A stretch of DNA of 64,000 bases from VRUE01 sp963728835. GTDB lineage: Bacteria; Actinomycetota; Thermoleophilia; Solirubrobacterales; 70-9. The stretch spans positions 434,001-498,000 of the forward strand of contig CAVSKZ010000002.1 of NCBI GenBank assembly GCA_963728835.1. The letters run 5' to 3'. The notes under the pieces were generated by a model. That model worked only from the letters and a program-made list of their open reading frames with translations. It was not told the DNA's origin and did not search any database. This document shows, piece by piece, positions 8,222 through 17,878 of this stretch. Positions within the stretch are counted from its first letter, which is position 1, and each line of letters begins with the position of its first letter. The position numbers were made by a program, and so were the translations under genes.

Positions 8222-8689
8222 GCTTCCCCACGCGAATACGAGTTGGTCTTGATGCTCGACCCCGGGCAGGACGAGCCTGCGCGCGACGCGCTGGCCCAGG
8301 ACGCCCGTGGCCGGATCGAGGGGGCGGGGACGCTCAAGCACGAGAACAAGTGGGGCCTGCGCAAGATGGCCTACGAGATCGAGCAGCGCAACGAGGCCGA
8401 CTATCGCTGGTTCCGCTTCGAGGGGCCGTCTGAGCTGCTCGACGACCTCAACCACAACCTGAAGATCGCCGACGGCGTGCTGCGCTTCCGCATCTTCAAA
8501 GTCGACGCCAGCTCCCCCGTGATGGTGCCGCCGGCCGTCGGCGCACCCGCACCAGGAGCCTCACGAGACCATCGGGGTGGCCCAGGTGCCTCCCGGGGCG
8601 ACGAGGACGGCGCTTCCGAGGAGCCCGCCGCCGAGGCTGAGGTCGCCGCCACGGCACCCGACGAGCCCGCAGCGCCCGCCGCCGAGTAA
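8219..8689 (+). CDS. rpsF: 30S ribosomal protein S6
   Basis: S6 binds the central domain of 16S rRNA together with S18. The frame from TTG 8219 reads MASPREYELVLMLDP, the usual S6 N-terminus; longer upstream starts would add non-homologous residues. Conserved segments include NKWGLRKMAYEI and YRWFRFEGP. The 156-residue product exceeds a typical S6 (about 95-110) because of an Ala/Glu/Gly-rich tail of about 45 residues. It heads the rpsF-ssb-rpsR-rplI block. A hairpin and element B1 lie between it and ssb. Confidence 0.93.
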   Translation: MASPREYELVLMLDPGQDEPARDALAQDARGRIEGAGTLKHENKWGLRKMAYEIEQRNEADYRWFRFEGPSELLDDLNHNLKIADGVLRFRIFKVDASSPVMVPPAVGAPAPGASRDHRGGPGASRGDEDGASEEPAAEAEVAATAPDEPAAPAAE

Positions 8690-8703
8690 TCGTCGACGGG
8701 CCG

Positions 8704-8728
8704 CAAACGTCCACATATCGGACGTTTG
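8704..8728 (+). terminator. Hairpin just after rpsF
   Basis: CAAACGTCC and GGACGTTTG form a perfect 9-bp stem around seven bases, 14 bp beyond the rpsF stop. There is no T-run, so it may be a pause or processing site rather than a full intrinsic terminator; ssb and rpsR follow on the same strand. Confidence 0.4.
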
Positions 8729-8729
8729 A

Positions 8730-8893
8730 GAACCCCGTCTCAAAACCCGCGTGTGCGGCTGGCGAGCGCCGGACCGAGCGGGGCCAGGACGCAGGGAGGC
8801 CGAATGGCGGCGCCATTCGGCCGACTGAGGACGCCGCCCCGTGAAGTGTGTCCGCCGCCGCCAGACGTGCGCGGGGGTTTTGAGACGGGGTTC
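8730..8893. repeat. Inverted-repeat element B1
   Basis: A perfect 19-bp stem (8730-8748 with 8875-8893, gaaccccgtctcaaaaccc) encloses a core of about 125 bp that is nearly identical to the core of B4 at 46 kb. The core contains GGACGCAGGGAGGCCGAAT, an inner palindrome CGAATGGCGGCGCCATTCG and GACTGAGGACGC. It takes up over half of the 315-bp gap 8690-9004 between rpsF and ssb. The rest holds the rpsF hairpin and the presumed ssb leader. Confidence 0.85.
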
Positions 8894-9004
8894 TAAGGCC
8901 CACCGGCCTGGATTTGTGCGGAGATTGCGGGGCCAGGGGGGAGAGACACGCCGCCTGCGCTCTTAGACTGGAGTTCAGGCAAGCGATTAGAGGAGTTGAG
9001 AGCC

Positions 9005-9463
9005 GTGGCGGCTTCGAACATCAACGTGGTGGTCATAACCGGGAACCTGACCAAGGACCCTGAGCTGCGCAGCACCGGCGGCGGGACTTCGGTCTGCGAG
9101 TTGCGGGTCGCGGTGAACAGCAGCCGCAAGAACGGGCAGACCGGCCAGTGGGAGGACAAGGCGAACTACTTCGACGTGGTCGTCTGGGGGGCGCAAGGCG
9201 AGAACTGCGCCAACTATCTCTCCAAGGGCCGCCCGGTTGCGGTCGAGGGCCGGCTCGACTGGAGCGAGTGGGAGGCCAAAGACGGCAGCGGCAAACGGCA
9301 GAAGGTCCAGATCGTCGCCAAATCGGTCCAGTTCCTCGGTTCGCGCGACGGGGGTGGGGGCGGCAACGGCAGCTTCACCCCGAGCAGCGACGTGCCGGCC
9401 GACTCCTCGGACTTCGCCGGCGCTGCTGCCGGCGGGGGCGGGGACGACGACATCCCCTTTTAG
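9005..9463 (+). CDS. ssb: Single-stranded DNA-binding protein
   Basis: SSB coats single-stranded DNA in replication and repair. GTG 9005 follows GAGGAG (8990-8995) at good spacing; an upstream TTG at 8996 directly abuts that site and is less likely. The OB fold includes NVVVITGNLTKDPELR and FDVVVWG...CANYLSKGRPVAVEGRL. A Gly-rich linker leads to the acidic tail DDDIPF, which recruits partner proteins. The 152-residue length is normal. Element B2 begins 3 bp after the stop. Confidence 0.96.
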   Translation: MAASNINVVVITGNLTKDPELRSTGGGTSVCELRVAVNSSRKNGQTGQWEDKANYFDVVVWGAQGENCANYLSKGRPVAVEGRLDWSEWEAKDGSGKRQKVQIVAKSVQFLGSRDGGGGGNGSFTPSSDVPADSSDFAGAAAGGGGDDDIPF

Positions 9464-9466
9464 ATC

Positions 9467-9575
9467 CCCCTGGCACCGCCGGACGCAGCGCGCTGCGGCG
9501 TCCTCGGTCGCTCACGTGCAGAAGCACGCTTCGCTCCCTGTGTCCTTGCATCGCTTGGTCCGGCGGTGCCAGGGG
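9467..9575. repeat. Inverted-repeat element B2
   Basis: A perfect 17-bp stem (9467-9483 with 9559-9575, cccctggcaccgccgga) encloses a core that, on the minus strand, reads CCAAGCGATGCAAGGAC..CAGGGAGCG..GAGCGACCGAGGACGCCG. This is the same ordered set of words as in B3 and, more loosely, B1 and B4. It sits between ssb and rpsR. Confidence 0.8.
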
Positions 9576-9600
9576 AGGTTCTGTAGGATCATCCGTCCTA

Positions 9601-9864
9601 ATGGCCAGGATGGATTCAGGAGCAGCACCGTCGCGCCGGGGAAGGCGAGCGCCGGACCGCGCACGTCCCCGCAAGTACACGCGGATCAACTCCGAGGCGG
9701 TCGACTACAAGGACCTCAGCCTCCTGCGCCGCTTCCTCTCCGACAAGGGGAAGACACGCGGGCGACGAGTGACCGGCCTCTCGCGCAAGCATCAGCGGCA
9801 GCTCTCGGTGGCGGTGAAGCGCGCACGCGAGATCGCGCTCCTGCCCTACGTCGGAGAGCGCTGA
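9601..9864 (+). CDS. rpsR: 30S ribosomal protein S18
   Basis: S18 pairs with S6 on the platform of the small subunit. The 87-residue frame from ATG 9601 contains the conserved RKYTRINSEAVDYKDLSLLRRFLSDKGK-type core in register (RINSEAVDYKDLSLLRRFL) and ends with REIALLPYVGER. The first 20 residues are an Arg-rich extension. No strong Shine-Dalgarno is visible. Its TGA overlaps the rplI start (TGATG), implying coupled translation. Confidence 0.93.
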   Translation: MARMDSGAAPSRRGRRAPDRARPRKYTRINSEAVDYKDLSLLRRFLSDKGKTRGRRVTGLSRKHQRQLSVAVKRAREIALLPYVGER

Positions 9865-10316
9865 TGACCCAGGCCATCCTGCTCGAGGACGTCGACGATC
9901 TCGGCCATCGCGGCGACCCGGTCGACGTCTCCCCCGGCTACCTGCGCAACTACCTGATCCCGCGCAAGCTGGCCGCACCGGCAACTCCCGGTGCGCTGGA
10001 GCAGGCCCAGCGGCGACGGGTCGAGGCTGAAAAGGCTGAAAAGGCACGCGCCGAGCGCGAAGAGCAGGCGGCCTCGCTGCTCTCCAAGACCGTGCTCACA
10101 ATCCACCAGCGGGCGGGCGAGGACGGCAAGCTCTTCGGTTCGGTGGGGGCCAAGGAGATAGTCGAGGCGATCCGCGACGCACGCGACCTGCGCATCGACC
10201 GCCGCAACGTCCGCCTCGAGCAGCCGATCCGCGAGATCGGCACCCACATGGTCGAGATCGAGGTCGCCGACGGCGCGATCGCGACGGTGAAGACGATCAT
10301 CACCGAGGAGCGCTAG
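9864..10316 (+). CDS. rplI: 50S ribosomal protein L9
   Basis: L9 binds 23S rRNA near the L1 stalk and limits frameshifting. The 150-residue product begins MTQAILLEDVDDLGHRGD and continues with the classic N-domain VDVSPGYLRNYLIPRKLA. A charged connecting helix rich in Ala, Glu and Lys follows (residues about 45-75), then the C-terminal domain containing KLFGSVGAKEI. It is intact, with normal length for L9. Confidence 0.96.
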   Translation: MTQAILLEDVDDLGHRGDPVDVSPGYLRNYLIPRKLAAPATPGALEQAQRRRVEAEKAEKARAEREEQAASLLSKTVLTIHQRAGEDGKLFGSVGAKEIVEAIRDARDLRIDRRNVRLEQPIREIGTHMVEIEVADGAIATVKTIITEER

Positions 10317-10347
10317 CAAAGCCTGGTCGGTGGTTAGGCTGCGGGGA

Positions 10348-11067
10348 ATGGCCTCACGCCGCCTGCCTTCCCGTCTCAGTCGTCGCGCCAAGGCGCGGAC
10401 TCGCTTCCACTGGGCCCGTTCAGAGCGCGCGACCCTGGCACTGGCTGCCGTTGCCCTTGGAGGCGTCGGTGCGGTGCTGGCTGGCCAGTACGGTCGAATG
10501 CTGCAGCGCCGGTCTCACCAGGCCGATGGCGATGGCCTGGTCGAAGCAGCGCCGGTGGCCGCCCTCGACACGGTCGGTGTCGCCGTCAGCGGCTACGCCG
10601 AGGCGCCGCGCAGCGAAACAGTGCTCTTCAACCTGCTCGCCGGCTTCCTCGGATCCTTCGCCCTGGTCCGCGTCTCCACCCTGGGCATCCGCGACAACTG
10701 GTGGCCGTTCAGCAACGTCAGCGTCGGCGGGCGCCACATCCACCACTTCGTGCCGGGCATCGTGATCGCTTTCGCTTCCGGCACGACCGCCCTGCTGACC
10801 GACGACGAGACCCTGGAAGAGCGTCTCGCGGTCACCACCGGAATCGGCATGGGGCTGACCTTCGACGAGGCCGCGCTGCTGCTCGACCTGCGCGACGTCT
10901 ACTGGACGCGCCAGGGACTGCTCAGCGTGCAGCTCAGCCTCGGCGCCACCGCGATCCTCAGCATCGCGATCCTCACCCAGCGCATCCTGCGGCGGGGCGA
11001 GCGACGCCGTGAGGCAGAGGGCCTGATTCCGCCGGCCCCGGTCGGCGGAATCGACCCGCGGGACTGA
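10348..11067 (+). CDS. Conserved actinobacterial multi-pass membrane protein, function unknown
   Basis: About 239 residues from ATG 10348, which follows GGGGA; an in-frame GTG at 10330 would add six residues. There are about five hydrophobic segments: near residues 30-48, 90-110, 130-150, 165-185 and 205-225. The most distinctive motif is NWWPFSNVSVGGRHIHHFVPG between segments two and three, with two adjacent His pairs that could bind metal. I recognise this as an uncharacterised membrane protein seen in actinobacteria, but cannot assign a role. A strong bidirectional hairpin follows. Confidence 0.7.
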   Translation: MASRRLPSRLSRRAKARTRFHWARSERATLALAAVALGGVGAVLAGQYGRMLQRRSHQADGDGLVEAAPVAALDTVGVAVSGYAEAPRSETVLFNLLAGFLGSFALVRVSTLGIRDNWWPFSNVSVGGRHIHHFVPGIVIAFASGTTALLTDDETLEERLAVTTGIGMGLTFDEAALLLDLRDVYWTRQGLLSVQLSLGATAILSIAILTQRILRRGERRREAEGLIPPAPVGGIDPRD

Positions 11068-11082
11068 GCGCGGCATAGGGAC

Positions 11083-11116
11083 AAGGAAAGGGCGGCCCGC
11101 TGGCCGCCCTTTCCTT
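11083..11116. terminator. Strong bidirectional terminator hairpin
   Basis: AAGGAAAGGGCGGCC and its exact complement form a 15-bp stem with a four-base loop. The A/T-rich stem ends give short T-tracts in either direction. It lies between the convergent membrane-protein gene (ends 11067) and the secreted-protein gene (ends 11149). Confidence 0.85.
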
Positions 11117-11148
11117 CCCCTATTCGTCCTGAGTCGAAAAGCGTTCGC

Positions 11149-11925
11149 TTAGCCCTTCGGGGTGCAGGAGCGGACCACGCTGCCGGTCAGCCGGGTGCCG
11201 TCGCTGAAGACACCGGTGCCTTTCGCGTTGAGGTGGCCGTCAGGGCACTTGGCGAGCAGGTAGCTCTGTTTCTTGCCCTTGTAGGTGAATTTGCGGTCGA
11301 TGTTGAGTTCGAAGAAGATCGGCGAACCGGCGCCGCCGGCGATCACGGGGATCTTGCCTACGGATTTCGTGCCGTAGCGACCGTTCTTGACTTTCGAGAC
11401 CTTGACCGTGGTGACGACCGCCGCCGGCACCGGAACGGTGAGGAAGGCGTGGATGTAGAGCGTCGTCACACCGCCTTTGACCCCGCCGTTGAAGGCGAGG
11501 AGCTTACTCTTGGCGACGATCGGCGCCTGTTCGGCGAACTCGATCTCGACGTCGGTTTTGCCTTCGCCGACGATCGCGTTGGGACACGCTTTTTCGGCGT
11601 TCTTGGTGTCCTGCGAGTTGAGCTTGGCGGCGGTGCAGACCGGCAGGCCCTTGGCGTTGATCGTGCCGTTCTTGTCGGTTTCGACGATGAATTCCTTCAG
11701 GGCCGGCGGGTGGCTGCCGTCGACGGTCTCGACTTTGCCGCTGACGTTGAGTTTGATCCCGGCCAACTCGCTCTTGGGAAGCTTCTTCGGGGTGAAGCCG
11801 CCGTTGATGGTGATTTTCAGGTTCCCCTGCTGGACGACGACGGGTTTCTCTGCCGTCGCGATGCCCGCCAGCGCGACGGCGAGGGCCGCTCCCACGGCGA
11901 GTGTCCAAATCAAGCGCTTGCGCAT
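11149..11925 (-). CDS. Secreted protein of unknown function, family S paralogue 1
   Basis: 258 residues from ATG 11925, preceded by AAAGGAGAGG; the frame extends further upstream but this start has the ribosome site and a signal peptide (MRKRLIWTLAVGAALAVALA, cleavage near ATA). The mature part has LKITINGGFTPKKLP, GLPVCTAAKL, CPNAIVGEG, a GGAGSPIFFELNID segment and KKQSYLLAKCPDGH. Paralogues at 26952-27736 and 31144-31893 show the same order of landmarks, including paired cysteines. It is probably a beta-rich extracytoplasmic protein. The function is unknown; neighbours give no clue. Confidence 0.8.
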   Translation of the reverse strand: MRKRLIWTLAVGAALAVALAGIATAEKPVVVQQGNLKITINGGFTPKKLPKSELAGIKLNVSGKVETVDGSHPPALKEFIVETDKNGTINAKGLPVCTAAKLNSQDTKNAEKACPNAIVGEGKTDVEIEFAEQAPIVAKSKLLAFNGGVKGGVTTLYIHAFLTVPVPAAVVTTVKVSKVKNGRYGTKSVGKIPVIAGGAGSPIFFELNIDRKFTYKGKKQSYLLAKCPDGHLNAKGTGVFSDGTRLTGSVVRSCTPKG

Positions 11926-12069
11926 TCGTCTACCTCTCCTTTGCGGCCTGGCCGTTTCAGCCTGGGCCATAGAAAGCCTGGTCTATCCCTCCAGCAGCCC
12001 AAATTACCAACATCGCAAATTAGATAAACCCCGGCATTCACAGAAAAGAGCGCCTTAACACAGGGGTTT

Positions 12070-12759
12070 TCAGTCTTCGATCATCGAGAGGCGGGTGCGC
12101 TCGCGCTCCTCCGCTGCTCCCTCGGGGCCCAGGAAGGGCAGCGTGATCCAGAACATCAGGTCCGGCAACCGGCTTGGGAGGCGGGATGCGGCACCGTGGA
12201 GGATCTCGCTGTAGAGCAGCTCGTTGATTCCGCCGGCAAGCGAGAGCGACGTGATCCCGGGAAGCTCCACCGAGGTCTCGGCCCGGCCCGCATCGAGAAA
12301 CCCGGTGAACTGGCGCAGCGCGGCGTCGCGTCGGGCGAGGGCCTTTGGGCCCGCCGCAAGGACCTCGACGATCGCGAAGCGCGCCTCGTCGGGGTGCTCG
12401 GCGAGGTCCTTCAGCAGCTCGCCGAGGCCGGCGGCAACGCGCTCGGCCCAGGGTGCGCCGGGCCTGGATTCGAATCCCTTCGCGGTGTCCCCGAGCAGAT
12501 TGGCCAGCAGCACGTCGTAGGCGGCGAGGAAGCAGTCCTCCTTGCTGGCGAAGAGCTCGTAGAACGTCTTCCTCGATACCCCGGCCACGCCGATTACGTC
12601 GACCACCCGCGTCTCGGGGTAGCCCCGCTCTGAGACGACCTCGATCATTGCCTGCAGGATTCGATTGCGCTGGGATTCCGTCACGGTCTCCCGCGGCAAC
12701 CCGTGCCTCCCCCTCGGCAGGCGCTCGCTCAACCTAGCTGTGCGTCTACCGGAGGCCAC
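12070..12759 (-). CDS. TetR/AcrR-family transcriptional regulator
   Basis: A repressor-type regulator of up to 229 residues. The N-terminal helix-turn-helix domain reads ILQAMIEVVSERGYPETRVV, then GVSRKTFYELFASKEDCFLA, with the recognition helix around SRKTFYE. The helical C-terminal domain would bind the effector. The first 25 residues look non-homologous, so translation may start later, near TESQRNR. The gene is divergent from a lipoprotein gene, which it may control. The ligand is unknown. Confidence 0.88.
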   Translation of the reverse strand: MASGRRTARLSERLPRGRHGLPRETVTESQRNRILQAMIEVVSERGYPETRVVDVIGVAGVSRKTFYELFASKEDCFLAAYDVLLANLLGDTAKGFESRPGAPWAERVAAGLGELLKDLAEHPDEARFAIVEVLAAGPKALARRDAALRQFTGFLDAGRAETSVELPGITSLSLAGGINELLYSEILHGAASRLPSRLPDLMFWITLPFLGPEGAAEERERTRLSMIED

Positions 12760-12861
12760 CCCGAAACTGTAGAACAGAAGAGGTCCGATCGCGACTTTCT
12801 GTACCCGCGAGTCTCCACCGTGATTTCAGCTTGCAGAGCGCGGTCAATACAATCGCTGCTG

Positions 12862-13560
12862 GTGACCAGGGAGGGGATACGCCTCATCGCAGCTCTCTGT
12901 GCCGCAGTCTTCGCGGCGGGAGTCCTCGTGGCTTGCGGAGATTCCGATTCGGGGTCGACCACGAGCGCCGTGCCTGCAAAGGAAGCGAGGTCGGAGCCGA
13001 GCCAGGAGAGCGAGTCAGAGTCCGGCTCGAAGGCTTCGCAAGGCGGCGGATCGCAACCGCAGCGAGAGGGCGGCGAATCGAGCGGCTCGCCGTCGAGCGT
13101 CGACTCCGCTCCCCTGAAGGTCACCGGCGGCGGCTCGAGCCAGTACCGCACCGAGGGAGGCGACAACAGCATCCAGGAATTCGGCGAGGAGGGCGACGAA
13201 ACGGACCTGGAGGAAGCCGCCCAGACGGTGCACGATTATTTCGTCGCGCGCGCAAACGAAGACTGGCGAGCCGCCTGTGCCAACCTGGCGAAGACCGTCA
13301 CCGACCAGCTCGACCTGCTCGCGTCTCAATCGAATCTCGAGGGCAAGGACTGCGCCGGGATGCTCGAAACGCTGTCGCCCCCTCTGCCCGAGGCGGTGCG
13401 GCGCGAATCCACAGTGGTCGATGCGGGCAGCCTGCGCCTCGAGGGCGAGCAGGCCTTCCTCATCTACCGCGGCGCAAAAGACGTCGGGTACGCGATGGTG
13501 ATGGCAGAGGAAGACGGCGTCTGGAAGGTCGGGGCGCTCGAGGCCACGCCGATCCCCTGA
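12862..13560 (+). CDS. Lipoprotein of unknown function, tandem copy 1
   Basis: From GTG 12862 the 232-residue product has a lipoprotein signal ending VLVACG and then a Ser/Glu/Gly-rich linker of about 90 residues. The C-terminal domain has DYFVARANEDWRAACANL, two further cysteines, and an end of the form RLEGEQAFLIYRG...YAMVMAEEDGVWKVGALEAT. An earlier GTG at 12820 is possible. The next gene encodes a shorter relative with the same C-terminal pattern. Anchored outside the membrane; the domain recalls small NTF2-like or SnoaL-type folds, but that is a guess. Confidence 0.72.
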   Translation: MTREGIRLIAALCAAVFAAGVLVACGDSDSGSTTSAVPAKEARSEPSQESESESGSKASQGGGSQPQREGGESSGSPSSVDSAPLKVTGGGSSQYRTEGGDNSIQEFGEEGDETDLEEAAQTVHDYFVARANEDWRAACANLAKTVTDQLDLLASQSNLEGKDCAGMLETLSPPLPEAVRRESTVVDAGSLRLEGEQAFLIYRGAKDVGYAMVMAEEDGVWKVGALEATPIP

Positions 13561-13626
13561 GCTCCAGTCGAAACCAGTCCTGCCGGCAGCCTCCATCATG
13601 GCGTATTGGTCGGTAGTATTTTTTCA

Positions 13627-14217
13627 ATGCTGGGGAAGCGGCACGGGGCAACCACCATCGCGCTCGCGGCGTTTCTGATCGCGCTGCTGCTCAGTGCCTG
13701 CGGCGGCGACTCGGGCACAGCCGGGACGACGACGACCGCCGAATCGGCGGGGGGGAACGGGGGCCCGCCGGCATCGGGCGTAGAGCCGAACGCGTGGAAC
13801 GTGGTCAACAAGCCGCTCCGCGCCGACATCCTCTCCTATGGCGATAAGGGCAGCGAGGCGCAGGTCGAAGCGGCGGCCGCGGTCGTGAGCGACTACCTCG
13901 ACGCACGGGCCGCCGAAGACTCCGCCGCCGCGTGCTCCTACATGTCCTCACGCTTGATCGAAATGATCACGGTGGAAACGAAGCGGCACGGGAAACCTGG
14001 CTGCGTCGAAGGCGCCGAGAGCTTGGCCGCGCTGAGCTCCCTCGACGAAGTCGAGAAAGCGGGGGAGATCGACCCGACGAGCGTTCGCATAAGCCGGAAC
14101 GGCAAGCGGGCCTTCCTCATCTACGACGACGCCTACGGAGACGTCTACGCGATGCTGATGCGGCCGGAAGGCGACGTCTGGAACATCCACGGGTTCGAAG
14201 CCACGCGTCTCTTCTGA
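13627..14217 (+). CDS. Lipoprotein of unknown function, tandem copy 2
   Basis: 196 residues from ATG 13627 with lipobox LLLSACGG at about residues 18-25. The C-terminal domain parallels the preceding gene: DYLDARAAEDSAAACSYM, a conserved downstream Cys in HGKPGCVEGAE, and RISRNGKRAFLIYDDAYGDVYAMLMRPEGDVW in shifted but alignable form. The linker is much shorter than in copy 1. The copies lie 66 bp apart on the same strand, consistent with tandem duplication and divergence. Function unknown. Confidence 0.75.
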   Translation: MLGKRHGATTIALAAFLIALLLSACGGDSGTAGTTTTAESAGGNGGPPASGVEPNAWNVVNKPLRADILSYGDKGSEAQVEAAAAVVSDYLDARAAEDSAAACSYMSSRLIEMITVETKRHGKPGCVEGAESLAALSSLDEVEKAGEIDPTSVRISRNGKRAFLIYDDAYGDVYAMLMRPEGDVWNIHGFEATRLF

Positions 14218-14223
14218 ACCGGC

Positions 14224-15578
<1,355 letters not shown>

Positions 15579-15606
15579 AGCCGGAGCATTGTGGCGGGTC
15601 TGCCGG

Positions 15607-16338
15607 CTAGGCGACCTTGCCGTAGCGGCGGTCGGCGCCGAAGAAGGCGATCTCGTCGCACATCTGGCTCAGGCGCGAGACCGTGCGGGCGCCGATCTGC
15701 TCCTCCAGCTCCTCGTGCGGAAGGTTGGTCGTGACCAGGACCGAGCGCTGCGCCTCGTAGCGCTCGTTGATCAGGGCGTAGAGCTGCTCGAGCACCCAGT
15801 CGCTGCGCTTCTCGGCGCCGAGGTCGTCGATGTGGAGGAGGTCGACCGAGGTGAGGCGCTCGAAGAAGGCGAGGTAGGAGTCGCCGCCCGGTTCGGAGTC
15901 GTAGGTGCGGCGGATGCGGGCGAGCAGCTTCGGCAGCGAGTAGATCGCGACCGAGCGGCCTGCCTCGAGCGCCGCCTTGGAGACCAGCATCGCCAGCGTC
16001 GTCTTGCCGGTGCCGGTGTCGCCGAAGAGCCAGAGGCCGCGGCCGGCGTCGAGGCGGTGGTCGAGCTCGTCGACGAAACGGCGGACCTCGGCGACCGCGG
16101 CTTTGGTCTCGAGGTCGCGCGCCATGTCGGAGACCGGCGGGCGGTCGAAGGAGACGCCGCGGTAGCGGGGCGGGATCACCGAGGCGACGCCTTTGGTGCG
16201 GCCCCGCTTGAGCCGCGGCGCGCGGCACTCGCATTCGCGGGCGACGTCCTCGGGGCCGAGGATCCAGCCGGAGCCGTCGCAGACCCCGAGCGGGCATGCC
16301 TGTTCGCGAAACGGCTCGCTGCGGGCGATCGCCGGCAT
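15607..16338 (-). CDS. DnaC/DnaI-like helicase-loader ATPase
   Basis: 243-residue AAA+ protein encoded 6 bp after dnaB in the same direction. An N-terminal cysteine cluster (CPLGVCDGSG and CECR, about residues 15-39) resembles a zinc-binding loader N-domain. Walker A is FGDTGTGKTTLAML, Walker B LLHIDDLGAE, and sensor 1 VLVTTNLP. The pairing with dnaB suggests it loads or recruits the replicative helicase, as DnaI does in Firmicutes. A DciA (DUF721) homologue, the alternative loader, is encoded at 62972-63278. An IstB-like transposition ATPase is unlikely because no transposase is adjacent. Confidence 0.82.
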   Translation of the reverse strand: MPAIARSEPFREQACPLGVCDGSGWILGPEDVARECECRAPRLKRGRTKGVASVIPPRYRGVSFDRPPVSDMARDLETKAAVAEVRRFVDELDHRLDAGRGLWLFGDTGTGKTTLAMLVSKAALEAGRSVAIYSLPKLLARIRRTYDSEPGGDSYLAFFERLTSVDLLHIDDLGAEKRSDWVLEQLYALINERYEAQRSVLVTTNLPHEELEEQIGARTVSRLSQMCDEIAFFGADRRYGKVA

Positions 16339-16344
16339 CAGAAC

Positions 16345-17763
16345 TCAGGCCCCGCGGCGGCAAGCGTCCTCCAGCGGCGGGCCCTCGCCGGCCGGCTGCT
16401 CGATCGGCTGCTCCTGGCCGGCGAAGTCGGCGAACTTCGGGAAGCGGTCGAGGAAGACGAGCTTCGGCGTGCCGATCGGGCCGTTCCTGTGCTTGGCGAT
16501 GATCAGGTCGGCGAGGCCGTCCGGCTCGTCGTCGGGATCGCGGTAGTAGTCCTCGCGGAAGAGGAAGGCGACGACGTCGGCGTCCTGCTCGAGGTTCCCA
16601 GATTCGCGCAGGTCGGAGAGCATCGGCTTCGGCGGGTGGCGCTGCTCGGGAGCGCGCGAGAGCTGGGAGATCGCCAGCACCGGCACCTCCAGCTCGCGGG
16701 CGAGGATCTTCAGCCCGCGGCTCATCTGCCCCACCTGCTCGACGCGGTTGGCGCGCGGGTCGTCGGAGCGCATCAGCTGCAGGTAGTCGACGATGATCAG
16801 GCCGAGCCCGCCCTTGTCCTGCTCCTGGGCGTGCAGCCGCCGCGCCTTCGCCCGCAGGTCGAGGACGCCGAGGTCGGAGGAGTCGTCGAACCAGAGCGGC
16901 GCCTCCTCGAGCTCGTTGCAGGCGCGGACCACCTTCGGCCAGTCCTTCTGGGAGACCTGGCCCTTGCGCAGCTTGTCGCCCGAGATCCGCGCCCGGCAGG
17001 CGATGAAGCGCTGTGCGAGCTCGACCTCCGACATCTCCAGCGAGAAGAAGGCGACCGGCAGGTTGCGCTTGACCGCGACGTTTTCGGCGATGTTGGCGAC
17101 GATCGCGCTCTTGCCCATGGCCGGCCGTGCGGCGACGATGATCAGGTTGCCCGGCTGGAAGCCGCCCGTGATCGCGTCGATGTCGCGGAAGCCCGAGGGG
17201 GTGCCGGTCAGCTCGAGCTCGCCGGTGGAGAGCTTCTCGAGCCGGTCGACCTCGTCGTGGAGGATCTCCGAGAGCAGCTTGAAGTCGCTCGCCTGCTCTT
17301 TGTGGGCGACGTCGAAGAGCAGCTTCTCGGCCCGCTCGGAGAGCTCGCGCGGCTCGCCGTCGCGCTCGTGGACCCAGCCCTGGATCTCCTGGCCGGCGCC
17401 GAGCAGGCGGCGCAGCAGCGAGTTCTGCTGGACGATCTCCGCGTAGTGCTTGGCGTTGCCGGCGGCCGGCACCTTGGCCGCCAGCTCGGAGACGTAGTGC
17501 TTGCCCCCCGCCTCCTCGATCTGGTTGCGCTGGGTCAGCGCCTCGGCGACGCTGAGCTCGTCGACCGGCTTGGAGGCCGCGTAGAGGTCGTGGACCGCGG
17601 TGAAGATCGCCGCGTGCTTCTCGAGGTAGAAGTCGCCGGCGTTCAGCTTCACCTCGTCGATCACCCGCGTCAGCGTCGGCTCGGCGACCAGCATCGCCCC
17701 CAGGACCGATTCCTCCGCCTCGATGTTCTGCGGCGGAACGTGGGCTGTGGGAGCGGAAGCCAT
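16345..17763 (-). CDS. dnaB: Replicative DNA helicase DnaB
   Basis: Hexameric 5'-3' helicase of the replication fork. The 472-residue protein starts with the N-domain motif PPQNIEAEESVLGAML. The RecA-like domain has Walker A ARPAMGKSAIVANIA, FFSLEMSEVELAQRF, Walker B LGLIIVDYLQLM, and the arginine-finger region SGNLEQDADVVAFLFRED. No intein is present. The loader-like ATPase gene follows 6 bp downstream. Element A2 lies about 115 bp upstream of the ATG. Confidence 0.97.
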   Translation of the reverse strand: MASAPTAHVPPQNIEAEESVLGAMLVAEPTLTRVIDEVKLNAGDFYLEKHAAIFTAVHDLYAASKPVDELSVAEALTQRNQIEEAGGKHYVSELAAKVPAAGNAKHYAEIVQQNSLLRRLLGAGQEIQGWVHERDGEPRELSERAEKLLFDVAHKEQASDFKLLSEILHDEVDRLEKLSTGELELTGTPSGFRDIDAITGGFQPGNLIIVAARPAMGKSAIVANIAENVAVKRNLPVAFFSLEMSEVELAQRFIACRARISGDKLRKGQVSQKDWPKVVRACNELEEAPLWFDDSSDLGVLDLRAKARRLHAQEQDKGGLGLIIVDYLQLMRSDDPRANRVEQVGQMSRGLKILARELEVPVLAISQLSRAPEQRHPPKPMLSDLRESGNLEQDADVVAFLFREDYYRDPDDEPDGLADLIIAKHRNGPIGTPKLVFLDRFPKFADFAGQEQPIEQPAGEGPPLEDACRRGA

Positions 17764-17878
17764 TCGATCTAGTTAACGACGAGGAACGGCGGAACCGCCC
17801 CGAAGCTCGATCAAACCAGACGATCGCCAGCTCCATGTATGCCTCCCGTGCAAATACGGGGAAAGAGTTGACATCTCT

